This document shows positions 30,673 to 42,559 of a stretch of DNA of 64,000 nucleotides, in pieces (within the stretch, counting starts at the first letter, position 1; each line of letters begins with the position of its first letter). The notes under the pieces are model-generated. The model had not been told where the DNA came from. It did no database searches and saw only the letters and a list, made by a program, of their open reading frames with translations. The stretch covers positions 1,798,001 to 1,862,000 of the forward strand of contig JADNRZ010000010.1 of the NCBI GenBank assembly GCA_015501605.1. The letters run 5' to 3'. A program made the position numbers and the translations under genes. The stretch is from Panaeolus papilionaceus (taxonomy: Eukaryota; Basidiomycota; Agaricomycetes; Agaricales).

Positions 30673-32430
30673 ATGTCCGTGGCTTCACTCAGCGCAACTG
30701 GTAAAGAGGCTTTGGACAAATTCATTGTCAGTTTCATTGGTTGTGACGATCTACATGGAGAAGTTCATACTCATATAGATCGTAATGTGATTGTAGGCTG
30801 AACATACGACTTCCGGAAAAGTTCCTGGCTTTGTTCTTGGGTTGTCCAATGTCGAAGGAGAGATTTATTTCCAGGGAGGTGGACGCAGCATCCCCGATGA
30901 CCCACAAAGCCCGGAGATTGACGCCGACAGCGTCTTCTGGATCTGTAGTCAAACCAAGATGATTGCAGCAGTGAGTACAGTGCTTTTCATTTCGGTCAAC
31001 AATTTGAACGACCAGGTTGACTTTTGGACCTTTCAACGTGTAGATCGCAGTGCTCAAGGTCATCGATCTTGGAAAGCTTAGCTATGACACTCCTGTTGGG
31101 GACTATCTCCCTGCTTTCAAGAACCCTGTTGTCGTCGACAGAACCTCTACTTTGAATACGACATTCAAGCCGGCGCAGACTACAGTTACTGTGAAGCATC
31201 TTTTGAACTTCTCCAGTGGTCTCTTCTATCCAGTCATCAAGGACGACCTATTTTCGCTCCCTATGGCTTACACCTCAAAGGAGGTGCACGCTGCCGCAGA
31301 CCCGCTGTCGGAGTATTTTAAGATTCTTCTTGTGGGTACTGTCGTTCATTATGGAGTCACTATTACCAACACATGGTTTGCAGGGACCTCTTCCAGGTGT
31401 CCCTTTGAAATTTGAGCCAGGTACTGACTGTGAGTGGCTCTTAATACTCTTGTGTAATTTCGGATTTTGACAAGTCCGTATTCAAGTCATTTATGGGTGG
31501 AGCTCTGATATGCTTGGATTTCTTGTCGAAAAAGTGTCTGGTCAGAATTTGGAGCAGTTCTGGTCTGTATCTCTCTGTTCTATGATCACCGCTTTCGCTG
31601 CACTAAAAATAAACCTTTCAGTAAAACACACTTCTTTGACCCTCTCGGCATGAAAACCTCGTTTCATCTTACCCCGGAACTTAAAAAGAGGCTAGTTGAG
31701 CTTTCATTCCGTAACGAAAACGGGGAATTATGCAAATGGAACAATCAGATTACAACCATTGAGCATGATCCTAGCAAAGGTGCGGGGTTACGCTATGATT
31801 TTCCTGCAATGTCATGAATTCTGACATTCATTAGTGAAATTGTACTACGGTGGCATCGGAATATACACTTCGATGAGGGATTATCTCAAACTTCTTCGCC
31901 ACATTCTTCAGATAAAGAGTAAGATGAACGTGCTCTTCGATCGTACATTTCGTCTCATGTTTTGACTTAGCCGACTACCCCGTATCGAACCCTATCCTGA
32001 AGAAAGAAACAGTAGAAACAATGTTCACCCCTGCACTTACTGGTAAAGGGTCTGAGTCCCTCTCGACATTCATCATGATGCCAGGCCTGCAATGGAGCAC
32101 GGCCCTGGCTGTTTGTACTGAAGACTGGCCGGAACGTCGCAGGAAAGGGACAGCATTCTGTAAGCACGTTCCTTCGATGAATCCATTACCCTCATGTTAT
32201 CCCCACCTCTGACTCGTTTCTCTTCTTCTCTCTCTCCTTGTTTCTTGTCTAACAAAGGGGGTGGATGGGCTGGCACGGAACATTTTATCGATCCAACCAC
32301 AGGAATTGCGATGGTTTTCGGCATTCAAGTTGCGCCGACTCGTGATATCGAGTCTTTGAAATTAAAAGCACAAATGGAGGCGGTATTGTATGCGGCATTG
32401 GAGCCTTCACGACTCCCAAACCGCCTCTGA
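30673..32430 (+). CDS. beta-lactamase-family serine hydrolase
   Basis: 413 residues from nine exons (30673-30726, 30797-30970, 31044-31331, 31384-31429, 31487-31562, 31622-31779, 31835-31918, 31971-32159, 32258-32430). The class C fold motifs are present: Ser69-x-x-Lys72 (SQTK), a tyrosine motif at Tyr190 (YGW), and a late GWAGT in place of KTG. VKHLLNFSSGL and FDPLGMKTSF are typical family segments. In fungi these proteins are esterases or acyltransferases (for example LovD) more often than antibiotic-cleaving enzymes. There is no signal peptide, so it is probably cytosolic; the substrate is unknown. Confidence 0.9.
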
Positions 32431-33100
32431 GTAAGCGATTGAAATAAAGAATGTACTTGTATCGTGAATTATCTGACTGATTTGCTTCATCTGCATGGTT
32501 TTCCCTGTCATTCATGCTTCTCTCCTTGTTAAGGTGCTCTTTCTTATCCATTTCCAACCCGGAAAAAGGAAAAGTGAATGAAGGACAGAGGATCGGATTC
32601 CAAAGGTAGAATAAGGCAGGGCATGCGCTCGCTTCCACCCACTGTCCAGCTGCCATGAGGCAGATCATGCGATCATGGCTCCCAAGCGCAGTCCTCCAAG
32701 AAAGTAGCAGGTGTTCCAGCACGCTGTCTTACAGGCAGATGCAGTGCTCGAATACAAACAAGTCTCATTCTCCGTTATCTCCTGGACAAAACCTCTTTTT
32801 TCAACCACATTCGCATGGTCTCCTTACAAGTCTCACTCACGGCAACCTGGCGCATGTTTGCAGCAAGGTCGACACGATGAGGTCATCAATACGGAGTCTC
32901 CCTAGAAGGAGGGAGGACATTATATCTTGTGCACTTTTAGTAGGCGACTTGGCCTGTTCTTTCTTAGTTTGACTTCCCCCCTTCCCTCCCTCCGTCCGAT
33001 ATCTTTGCCCTTTTCCTCCGTTCTCCTTCTCATTATATTATCAACCGCATCTAAACGGGTCCACAGTCCGTTACCTCCACACATCTCATCATCCATCTTA
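32431..33100. other. intergenic, upstream of the WH1 gene
   Basis: The last 150 bp are strongly pyrimidine-rich on the plus strand (33000-33090), as is common just before fungal starts. No gene is seen. Confidence 0.45.
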
Positions 33101-34101
33101 ATGGCTAGCACGGACGGTTTTTCTATTGCCACTGGCAGCACACGCGCCATCGAGAGGAACGGTATCACCGGCCTCGAACAGAACCCATTCACGGTGCTCG
33201 TCAGCGCAGACGCACGTGTCTACCACACGAACCTCAAGGAGAAGGATACGCAGCAGTGGAATTATTCCAGGTGGAAGGGCAGGCTGACGTTCGGGCGCGA
33301 TGTTGACACACCACTTACTGCCGCGCAGGGGTTGACTGAGGCAGAGAAGTACTGGTTCCGCCTAGCAGATGTTGAGACGGGGAGGACAGTGTGGATGTTC
33401 AAGTTCCCCGAGCACTTTGAGTATGTGTTGGACCGACCGTTCTTCCATGTGTTCCAAGGCCGAGTACGTCAATCAAAACATTTCTTTAGTATCTCTTACT
33501 AACCAAGGCATTTATTGCAGACCAGAAAATATGGCTTCCTCTTCAACGATGACGACGAAGCATCAGCTTTCGGCGCCAAAGTAATGTCGCAGCTATATGG
33601 CGGTAAGTAAACGACAAATTCCTCTTATTACATGTGGGCGCTTCCTAATTATCCAGCCCCTAGCCATCGAAACTCCCAAGAAGGCAAAAAGAAGCGGTTC
33701 TACGCGCTCCAAGTCCATCTCCGTCGCTCGCTCGCTGATCTCTGGACCGGCTCCAGAGTCTTTCAAGCACGTCGCCCACATTGGGGTTAACAAGGATGGC
33801 GTCTTCGAGGCAAGCAAGGAGCTCGACGATGGGTGGAAGACCATGTTGGAGAACTTACAGGGTCACGTTGTGAGCGAAGCTGTTATCAGACAAAGTAAAT
33901 TTGAAGATAACTTTTGGAAGGGCGTCGACGTTCTGCGCAGAGCTGAAGAGTCCGATGGTGATATGTCTGATGCTAGTGGTTAGTTTTTGTTTCTTTGAAC
34001 TTCCAAGACACGACACTGACGCGCATTTTTTCGCTGCAGTTTACGGACGCGAAAGAAGGGCTTGGAAAATCCACAACCCTGGACCCCCCATTGCAATCTA
34101 A
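33101..34101 (+). CDS. short WASP-like protein: WH1 domain plus CRIB motif
   Basis: 273 residues, four exons (33101-33463, 33521-33602, 33664-33978, 34040-34101). A WH1 (EVH1) domain covers about residues 25-145 (VLVSADARVYH, WNYSRWKGRLTF, YWFRLADVETGRTVWMFKFP, FHVFQGRTRKYGFLFNDDDEA). A CRIB/GBD Cdc42-binding motif follows: Ile174-Ser175..His184..His187 (ISGPAPESFKHVAHIG). WASP proteins normally continue into a proline-rich part and a VCA tail that activates Arp2/3; here the protein ends soon after, with an acidic DGDMSDAS patch and PGPPIAI. It could act as a Cdc42/WIP-binding adaptor or regulator. Confidence 0.88.
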
Positions 34102-34215
34102 GATTGCCCTCTTAACTTATCACATTTTCAACATCTCTCATTGTATTTTTTCTTCGTTCCATCGATCTTCCCTTTCCTTTCGACTGTATCAAGGCAATTA
34201 GTACTCTAGGAGTCT

Positions 34216-34232
34216 ACTACTACTACTACTAT
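34216..34232. repeat. (TAC)n microsatellite
   Basis: A short run of TAC repeats in the 3' flank of the WH1 gene. Confidence 0.7.
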
Positions 34233-34269
34233 AGCGGGTTCTATCGTATCATAAACCAAAGTGTACCAG

Positions 34270-36577
34270 TTAGAATCGTGTAATGTCTCGGCCAAAAATC
34301 CCTATGTAACCGTTATGTCAATTATGATCAATCCATGCGCAGATTTGTTTTGGGTACTTACAATTCAAGAACCTGAAAAGGGAGTGTCGTTCGTGGTTAG
34401 TATCAAAATTTCACAGGCGTGAAAGGTTCATCCTTGACATACCAGTAGACGGGAAGGAGAATTCTAGAAAGTGATACGGTGAGCCCACGCACGTTCAACC
34501 TTGCAATGTATGGACCCTTACTTGTTTCTCAAACTGATAGTTGTTGTGAAATAGGCTGACCGCCACAACAGCCACGCAAGTCTGCCAGTTTCCTTCGCCA
34601 TGAAACCTTCATGCGAACCTTCCGCCCCTGGACGATCGTAGATGGCTTTCCTAAGGTGATGGTCAGAAATGATATATAAATTGAATAGTATTATAGCGTT
34701 ACCAGTTTCCGATATATGCCAGACTTCCTTGATTGTGGAATTCAAATGGCTTCGTAGATTCGCGATCTTTTGCTAATAGGTTCATCTTCTTGACAAGGTA
34801 TTTGGCCTGCTGGTTCGCCACTGTGTTTTGAATCAGAATCTTGAAGACGTGGGTCGTCTTCCCAAAGAATATCTTACCTTGGGCAGTCGCAGGTAGAGGT
34901 TGGCTATCCATGGATGTAGAATCCCCCAGAGCAAATACATCCGGGTTGACCTGGCCATTCTCCATAACGATGTTGAGATTGTCATTGACGATAAGACTAT
35001 TGACAGTGTATTGAGAAAGGATATGTAGAGAGATAAGATATGTTTTTACCTTGAGGTTTTTGGGTGCTTCTTGACGTTAGAAATGGACTGTATCAGAGGA
35101 TTAGGCGCAAGACCAGTGCTCCAAACGAGCAGGCCAAAGGGAACTACATTTTACGGTCAGTCACAGGGGTCGAGAAACCTGCATGAGGATGCAAGTACTC
35201 GCCTTCTCCCACTTCCTTCACAATCATTTTGTCCTATCAAGGGAGTCTTCAGATGAATGATTGTAGATATAGTTGCAAGTTGTCTCACTTTTTCCACCCT
35301 TTCGACGTGATGACTTGTCAGAATGCGGACACCTTCCCTTGCAAGCGTAGTGCGAGTGTAGCTAGTTCGATTGTAAGATACTGCGACCCGCGTCTCGTTC
35401 AATATACATGACTTACTCTCTCAGGGATTTGTCAAAGGTTCCTAAAATTTCTGGGGCGACATCATAAAGGGTGATCTTTGCCAACTTGGCCAAAGACGGA
35501 TAGTGCTGGGCAATGTCCGAATGAATCAGGTCGTGAAGTTCGGCAGAAAATTCTACGCCAGTCGGTCCACCTCCTGTGAGCATATTGAGTTAGATCGAAA
35601 CGCATTTCTGGGGCAGATAGAGGCACGAACCCACAATGCAGAAATTAAGCAAATTTCTGCGTTCGATATCCGACAGTGTCGGTTGGTTTGCTTGCTCGAA
35701 ACCTAAATATCCGTTAACCCTGAATCCAATCTCAGGATCAACCATTGCGGTGACTTACATTCTAATATCCTTAGACGAATTTTACGAGCGTCTTTAATGT
35801 CTTTGAGGAAGTGGGCGTGTTGTTTGACTCCAGGAACATTGAACGCTGAATTTAGTCAGATATCACTGTCCCGAGTGGATGAAACGACTGAGGACACACT
35901 TTGCGAATATGCCCCAACAGCAATAATAAGTTTGTCGTAGGACATGGTAAACGGCACGTTGGGCTCTCGTACGGTGTCCATTGGTTCAGTGGCCTCTGCA
36001 CTGGCAGAACGTGTTGCGGGCATCTACTCAGTCCGGGATCAAGACATGAATCCACAGGTCGAGTGATCAACATACACATGTGAGGGTTTTCTTCGTAAAA
36101 TCTGTATGTCCGATCAGACTCGGAATGTAACCCCTCAGATTCTCGGACGTACCAATTTCATCACACCACGCTTGATAATATGTCTTCAAGCCTAGGTGAG
36201 TCAATCGTCTACAGCTTAACGAAAAATCGTACCGCTTGCGGCGTATATCTCCTCACGGGTTCCACGGCACATCTAAATTCTAAAGTGCCTACGGCCGTGC
36301 TCGCCAATAGAGATGTAAAGTTGAAATAAGTTACAGGTGATAATAGAGTAACATCTACGTCAGGTAGGCGCGTCATTATTGGCTGATCAGTGAAGAGGCT
36401 CTAAATGTACATACCCCAGCGCTTAGTATCGATGCCTCTTAGGACATTATACCCTCCCCAGCCAGAACCAAGAATCACAACGCGGGGTTTGTAATGTGAG
36501 GGTAAGAAACTGAAGTGACGAACATATCGTGATGATATAGAGGATGGAGAAGACCTGATGAGTGCTCTGGCCTGCAT
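34270..36577 (-). CDS. mitochondrial type II (alternative) NADH:ubiquinone oxidoreductase
   Basis: A many-exon gene on the minus strand. The first exon (36577-36415) encodes a basic, Ser/Arg-rich presequence ([13 protein letters not shown]..) and the FAD motif [17 protein letters not shown]. Later exons give [49 protein letters not shown], the NADH-binding [24 protein letters not shown] and [17 protein letters not shown]. The last exon (34301-34270) ends [14 protein letters not shown], the usual C-terminus of the family. Single-subunit NDH-2 enzymes pass electrons from NADH to ubiquinone without pumping protons, on the inner or outer face of the inner mitochondrial membrane. I see no EF-hand. 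The middle exons are placed by motif; not every splice site was verified. Confidence 0.9.
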
Positions 36578-37821
36578 AGCGATCAGTCAGGACAAGGGGG
36601 TGATGGCTGCAAATATGCTGGTAAACGGACGGTGTTGCTAGAATTTTACTTGATGTATGGCTTGGCCCTTTATATGTCTTGTAGGTCCTTCATCAGCGGG
36701 CGGGTGGAAACGGATGAACGGTGTATGACGTAAATCGGAGGCGACGGATTGCCAGCATTATTGGCACAGCATAGTGAGCTTTGAAAGCCAATATAAAATA
36801 TCTCGAGTCATATTCGGTAGTGATACCTCTTTCGAGTTAATCGTGCTGGAAACCATGCTTGATTCTGGCCCATCCAGCATTTCGTTGATGAGGAAATTGC
36901 AATGAGGATCACGGCCCACAACGGGACCTATACTTGAACTTCCTGTTGGACGATGCATGGACAGAGCAAAAACCACGCAAATTAAGTGAATTGGGATTTT
37001 CCCGTCGACAACACGAAGTAAACATTGGTGGCAAATTGACAATTGAAAGAGGAGGACTGAAGGAGGTCAGGGCCGGCATCAATAAGGTCACATTGAATCT
37101 CCGACGATGATTATTGGTTGCAATCGATGCCATTTGAACCGGCTGACGAGCGCTCCGAGCGTCGAGACTCGAGGATGACTGCTGAATCCTCGCAGCAACA
37201 CCTCCCTTCGCCTGGCATGATATAATAAAGCATAGACTTTAATCGGATAACTCATCCCTCAAGAATCCTCATCCGACGGCAATGCATTACGGAGTGAGCA
37301 ATGCAATTATGCGGTGATCCCGGACTCTGGTGTCATCCAACAAGCCAGAAAGGCCACAACCCGCACAACTGGACCTTCCAACCCTCTTCTCTACCTTTTG
37401 TGATAAGGCCATCAATAATCACAGCGGCAAACCTGACAACGAACCTCGTACAAATAATTGTTCCAATTGGATGGAGCTGTCGTTCCTTTCTATCCTGACC
37501 GTTTCACTGGCAAGAGGATGTCGAAAACAGCTGCTGAGCCGCACACTATGCACTGACGAACCCCAATTACATAGTACTATCACTTAGCTTAACAGTGTCA
37601 AACCGAAGTGCGGTGCGTCCACTTCCAGCTGGTGGATATACAGTGGTGAGTTGTCTAACGTCGAGCTGAAGCATCGTCGATCACACTATGAATAGAGAAC
37701 TGCGCCGGTACCACTAATCGTACACATTGGATTTAATCGACGAATAGGTGCCAGGGATACACGGACAACACTAAAATAAGTCGTCGAAATTATTCCTCAC
37801 CCATTCACGGTTTGCTTCTGT
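36578..37821. other. gene-poor stretch upstream of the NADH dehydrogenase
   Basis: 1.2 kb. Small frames (for example 37330-37587 plus and 36758-37042 minus) have no recognised similarity or splice support. No gene is called. Confidence 0.4.
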
Positions 37822-38458
37822 TCAGGGCATCAGCTCCTCGTTGATGATATCATCTTCGGCATGCATCTTCTGCACACCGCTAGCTTTGTGATCTGCGTTC
37901 AAAATGTGTTAAAGAGCTATATCGACAATAATGGGACAAGATACGTACTAAACCGGATAGAATTGAAGTCATTCAGTCCTCTCTTGTCTGTCGATCGAGC
38001 AGGTGGGCTACCACGCTCTCCACCCATGGCATAGCGTTCGAAGGCCTCGTCGTTGTGGAACATGTTGTGATCTTTCTTTCCGACCGCTGTGATGTTACCA
38101 CCTCGCTTCTGGGGTGGAATCTGCTCGATATCGGCTTGAACCCCGGATCCACCCTGCATCCTATGCTTGTGGTTATGAGCAGGAGGAACTATGGAATGAA
38201 GTTGTTTCGATCAGCTCGATGGTCGACCTTGACGACTGATATCACGTACGCTTCGAGGCCTTGAGGGCATTCAACTCTGCATCTGCTATCTGCCTTTCAT
38301 TGATCGAACGCCTGCCGTCCTTGATCGTAGCTTCGAGAGTAGATATTCTCTCTTGTTCCTTTGCAGTGAACTTGATATCGGCTGCATATTAACGTACCAG
38401 TAAGCCTCCCCGTTGTAAAATTAAACAAAAAGACTATTAGCGCACCTGAAGAAGACAT
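37822..38458 (-). CDS. orphan 151-residue hydrophilic protein
   Basis: Four exons with agreeing phases (38458-38446, 38381-38250, 38188-37949, 37892-37822). It starts MSSSADIKFTAKEQERI and is helical and charged to about residue 48 (SINERQIADAELNALKASK). The middle is basic and Gly/His-rich (AHNHKHRMQGGSG, PPQKRGGNITAVGKKD), then HNMFHNDEAFERYAMGG, and it ends HAEDDIINEELMP. There is no membrane segment or signal. The first exon has only 13 coding bases. I recognise no family; four consistent introns argue that it is real. Confidence 0.7.
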
Positions 38459-38830
38459 AATAGTTGTGTTAAGAGAATGAACCAGACATGGCACCCCACT
38501 GGTTAAATATCTCAGACAAGGATGATGCCAGAGTGAGACCCACCTGCATCGCACGGCCCCAAGATGCGCATCATCGTTCGTGTCATATTATCTAAAGTGA
38601 GATCTATTCGAGGGTGTTTTTCTAGTTTTGGAACAGAACAAGTCGTGATCGTTGGCCCAAAGCCGTTGGATACTCCTGGAGCGGCCCCCCCTAAGCTGCA
38701 GCTCACACCGTGCTGCTACCAATTCACCACAGACGATGGAGCAAACCAAGGCTGGTGGATGCTAAAAGCACAGTCTTGATTGTCTAACCATTCACATCAT
38801 CCATATCCACTCCTATCTTTAGCCAACACC
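38459..38830. other. intergenic between divergent small genes
   Basis: Two short frames overlap here on opposite strands (38512-38706 minus, 38564-38779 plus). Neither has coding support. Confidence 0.4.
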
Positions 38831-39101
38831 ATGTCGAGCTCTTGCGTGGATTTATTTCTTTGCCTGAACTCTGAACACTTACGACAGCTCCATTATAGGT
38901 GAAAAAACCACTCACAACCCAGGGGGTGTAAGCACCCGAAGCACTGGAGCATCTAATAAGCGCTCCGCTAGGAAGCCACCACCTGCTCCAGACCCTGAGG
39001 ATTATGGTGAGGAGGGCAACATCGAATACGATGATTTCAAGTACGAGCCTCCGAACGTCATCATCGAAGACGAAGAAGTCTTGGCAACATTCCTGGAGTA
39101 G
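38831..39101 (+). CDS. candidate small acidic protein
   Basis: A 66-codon open frame (38901-39101) encodes a basic, Pro-rich start (RSARKPPPAPDPEDYG) and an acidic, ordered-looking end (NIEYDDFKYEPPNVIIEDEE, then VLATFLE-stop). An ATG at 38831 (MSSS) would join it by a GC-AG intron of about 50 nt. That donor is weak, so the start is uncertain. No family recognised. Confidence 0.4.
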
Positions 39102-40243
39102 AAAGGGAGGTGTATGGCCATATGGATGATTTGCCTGGCACCGAAACCAAGTCGTCCTCTAGGTGCATTCCTTCCAATTTTCAAAGCGTGAGGCTGGCGA
39201 TGCTATAGAGTCATCAGGTAAGGGCGCGTCGCATGGCAGCTCCGGAGTAAGGCTCACTAGATTCTTTCATATCATGACTGATTGCATCGTCTATAATTCT
39301 GAGAGTCTCTCAAGGGGTGAAGAATCACGCTCAGCAGATTTTAGATGAGAATGATGCCTAGTTGTATAACGGCTATTTTTTCCTCCCTCTTTTCACTGAA
39401 AATGAACGTCACTGAAGAAAACACTGTTGTATTTTTATTGCGTCATGATTAGTGTAGCTAGTATTCGAAGATTCGATAAGGGCAACCTGAGGTCAATGAT
39501 GGCATGTAGGTGGCCAGGCAGGCGCTTAATCCCGCCACGGACTAGCGAGGACAATGTGTTTTCGCCACGTTATTGAGTCTACCAGAAGAACAGCTTTTTA
39601 TTTACTGAAACGCTTTCTCAATATTCTACGATCCACATTCTCGATAACCCGCAAGAAATCGATCCTACGAGATACATACATATATGTTTCATGATGCAGG
39701 AGAGAACTATTATGTCATGGAGAGAGATTGATCCAATGCCTTTGTCCTTTCCACAAATCCTCAGAATTCTTCAGGTAAATAACGATGAATAAATGGAGCA
39801 TGCAAACGAATTCTGCGGGAACTGACGTTGAAGATGCGTCACTTCAAGGAAGCGCTTCGCCCACGTGCCATTACTTGACGCGTCAAGAACTCGATCAAGT
39901 CTGAACTTCGAGTCTCAGTCACTCACTAGTCTCAACGGTGAAGTTTAAGCAAACAACTCTTGCTTAAATTATTGGAGTCAATGGTGCATTATTTCTTGCA
40001 ACCCGTGGCGTCAAATTGGTGCTGACCCACGATCTCCAAATGATCACAGAAGGTGCTCAACGCTCTCCAATCTCTGTGGCGCAGCGAGAGGGTGTTCACT
40101 GTTATGCACCACTTGTGAGCCTCAATTTATGCGTCATACTTATGACATCACCCCATTAAAGTCTTACATACAAATAAATCTTTCGGCGCACTTGTGCCCA
40201 GCCATCTTCAAAACACAACTGTCTCACAAACATCCATAGCAAT
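39102..40243. promoter_or_regulatory. intergenic upstream of con-6, with a 14-bp palindrome
   Basis: 1.1 kb without a gene. CTTGACGCGTCAAG at 39874-39887 is a perfect palindrome around an ACGCGT core, about 360 bp before the con-6 start. A CACGTG-like GCCCACGTGCC lies just upstream (about 39860). The sites are seen; their use is inferred. Confidence 0.45.
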
Positions 40244-40621
40244 ATGTCCTCTCACGAAGGTGAGCAAGTCTCCCAACTCTCATCTATCCGATATATTGAC
40301 TAGCTCGATCCACAGAACACCAAGCCCGTGGCTACAAGGCTGCAATCAAAAACCCTCGCGTCTCTGATGAAGCCAAAGAAAACGCTAAACAACACTTGAA
40401 GGATCTTGATCATCATGGCGCTCAAACAAGCGGTGGTCAGACGGGTGGACAGCGCAGCCACGAAGACAATGTTATTCGTGGATATAAAGCAGCTTTGCAC
40501 AGTGGGTGTCTGTTCTTTTTAATGTCCATATCTCATTTCATATATCGCCACAGACCCTCGCGTTTCTGACGAAGCTAAAGCGCGTGCCGAGGAATTCCTT
40601 GAGGAGCGCGATGCTCTCTAA
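40244..40621 (+). CDS. conidiation-specific protein 6 (con-6) family protein
   Basis: 89 residues, three exons (about 40244-40259, 40316-40501, 40554-40621). It carries two con-6 repeats, each with the sequence NPRVSDEAK (KAAIKNPRVSDEAKENAKQ and KAALHNPRVSDEAKARAEE), joined by a Gly/Gln/His linker. In Neurospora con-6 accumulates in conidia and is lost on germination; basidiomycete members are common and their role is not established. The second intron falls inside the second repeat, after the codon for its preceding His. Confidence 0.9.
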
Positions 40622-40836
40622 GCAATCGTATTAGTCCCTCCAATTAATTGTATGCCTTGAAAGAATTAATGTAGAAATATAATCGTCGTCTTGTTATCCC
40701 AACACCGCCAGTACGATATGCGATTTGAGGAAACAAAGGCAACATTGGAAGAACTCAGCACACATTGAATGCTTCTTGTGGGACGCAAAAAATTATCTGG
40801 GGTACAGCTGTACTGTATCCAGAAGTCATCGTCATT

Positions 40837-42257
40837 TTAACGATAGATTACTGTCCTACAATAACTAGCATGAGAATAGTACTCGTTTACCATCTCGAAA
40901 AGAAAACGGAAAGTCCCTTCGATTGTCTCTTTCGTAAGTACGAAGCATTCCCTATCAATATCCCTCATCATCAACTCCAATTGTTGCGCCATGATGTGAG
41001 TCGCTGGCTTGTAAACGTCTGTCGAGTACTTTACGTGAAGGTTAACAGATACCTTGCGACTCCCGATTATCCGCGCCAATTCTGCATCCATATTTACCCA
41101 TTCGGCTTCGCAGTCCCCTAGAAAATCGGGCGCGTATTGAGCGGAATGGATATGAAGATAGAGATTCAACGTCTTCAAGCTGTTGTCCTGCGGCATGGTC
41201 TGTAGCATTCCTATGATATCATCTAGCCGGGATCGACAGTTGCCGATCTGGTGCAGACTGATTTGTATGCGAAGATCGACAACCTCAACCGCAGTGCATG
41301 CATCAAAGCTGAGTTCCTCCATTCCTGCAATGACATATTGATAAATTTCATTAGTCTCCGAACCGTCATGATAGTCATGCACGTACCTGGGAAGCCGGTT
41401 ATGCGGTTATTGAAAAGAATGAGGCTCAGATCGAGAATCTTCAACGACGCTTGGTTCAGTCTCAAAACGCGAGTGAGGAAGGGGATGTCATGAGAGGGGC
41501 AATTGAGCGAGGTCGTATATTGGGTGAGCCGTGTAAGCCGTAGGAATGGGACCGTTTCTGATGGTTTAGAGATGAGGGTGTTGATCATCGAGTATGAACC
41601 TGTAATTTCCAACGCTTTGAGCGACGGTATTTTGTCGCTAGGAAGAAGGGAAGGAACCGATTCGGGAGGTTCTAACTGTGCGTTGTGGAGCTTGAGGTTG
41701 GCCAGATTGCTGCAGTGAGCGATGAGAGTCACGGGCACGTCTCTAACACCATCAAGAGCCAGATGGGTGATTCGAGATGCGAGAAAGGGGTAGAGAATGC
41801 GCTTTTCGAATGAGCGATTTTCCTTCATCGTACAATCCCCCTTGATATACAAAGACTTGAGATTGGGTACGCCAGTTCCCGAGATAAACCCCAGCAGCTC
41901 TCGAAAAGCCTTTATCTTTCCAAGCCCTTTCTCATATCCGCTAATAGTAATCGCCAACTTGTTGACGAGGGTGGTAAGGTTGGGACTCTTCTTCAGCATG
42001 CGGTGAAGTCGTTCTGATCGCTTGGAGATGGAGATGTAGCCTTCGCGCTGTGGGTTGTTATGCGTCCCGCGGATGTCGTGCAGATGAATTTCTCTGAATA
42101 GGATTGTCTGGCACATCCGACGAAATGCGCGCGAACATAGAGAAGCTGCTTGTAGCGCCGTCCTGTCTTCCCATTGACCAGGATTCAATGAGTCTAGTAT
42201 CCGCATGATAATCTGTGAGCCGAGCTCTGGCATAGCCCACGTCGTAGCTGTTGGCAT
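40837..42257 (-). CDS. F-box-like protein, tandem paralogue A
   Basis: 452 residues, two exons (42257-41387, 41324-40837; 62-nt intron). The N-terminus (MPTATTWAMPELGSQIIMRIL..) has a weak F-box-like helix pattern followed by SLCSRAFRRMCQTILFREIHL, the kind of segment that follows an F-box. Leucine-rich stretches (VPNLKSLYIKG, ITHLALDGVRDVP, IPSLKALEITG) suggest a solenoid. The last 160 residues (SLKTLNLYLHIHSAQYAPDF.., VNEYYSHASYC) are shared with gene B at 42560-43999. The ATG at 42257 is the first usable one. Substrate unknown. Confidence 0.8.
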
Positions 42258-42559
42258 TCTGGTGTATGATAGCGGACTCAGCCGCACTAAGTACGATGGA
42301 TTAGGGAGGTGTGGTGCGGAGGCAATGGATGGTATTATATCTATACAGTGATTAAGGAACTTCTTTGGGCATTAATGATAGTATGTAGGCTTGTCGTGAC
42401 GGTATTTGAATGTCGGCGCTGCTGCATGGATCTGACTTCTAAGTTTAAGGGTATATAAAAATAAGATCAGGTCCCAGGAGGCAATAGATCCGAAATGACA
42501 AACCTTCAACATTGAATGATGACATGTATGACACGCTTGTTCGCAGAACGATCAGTCAG

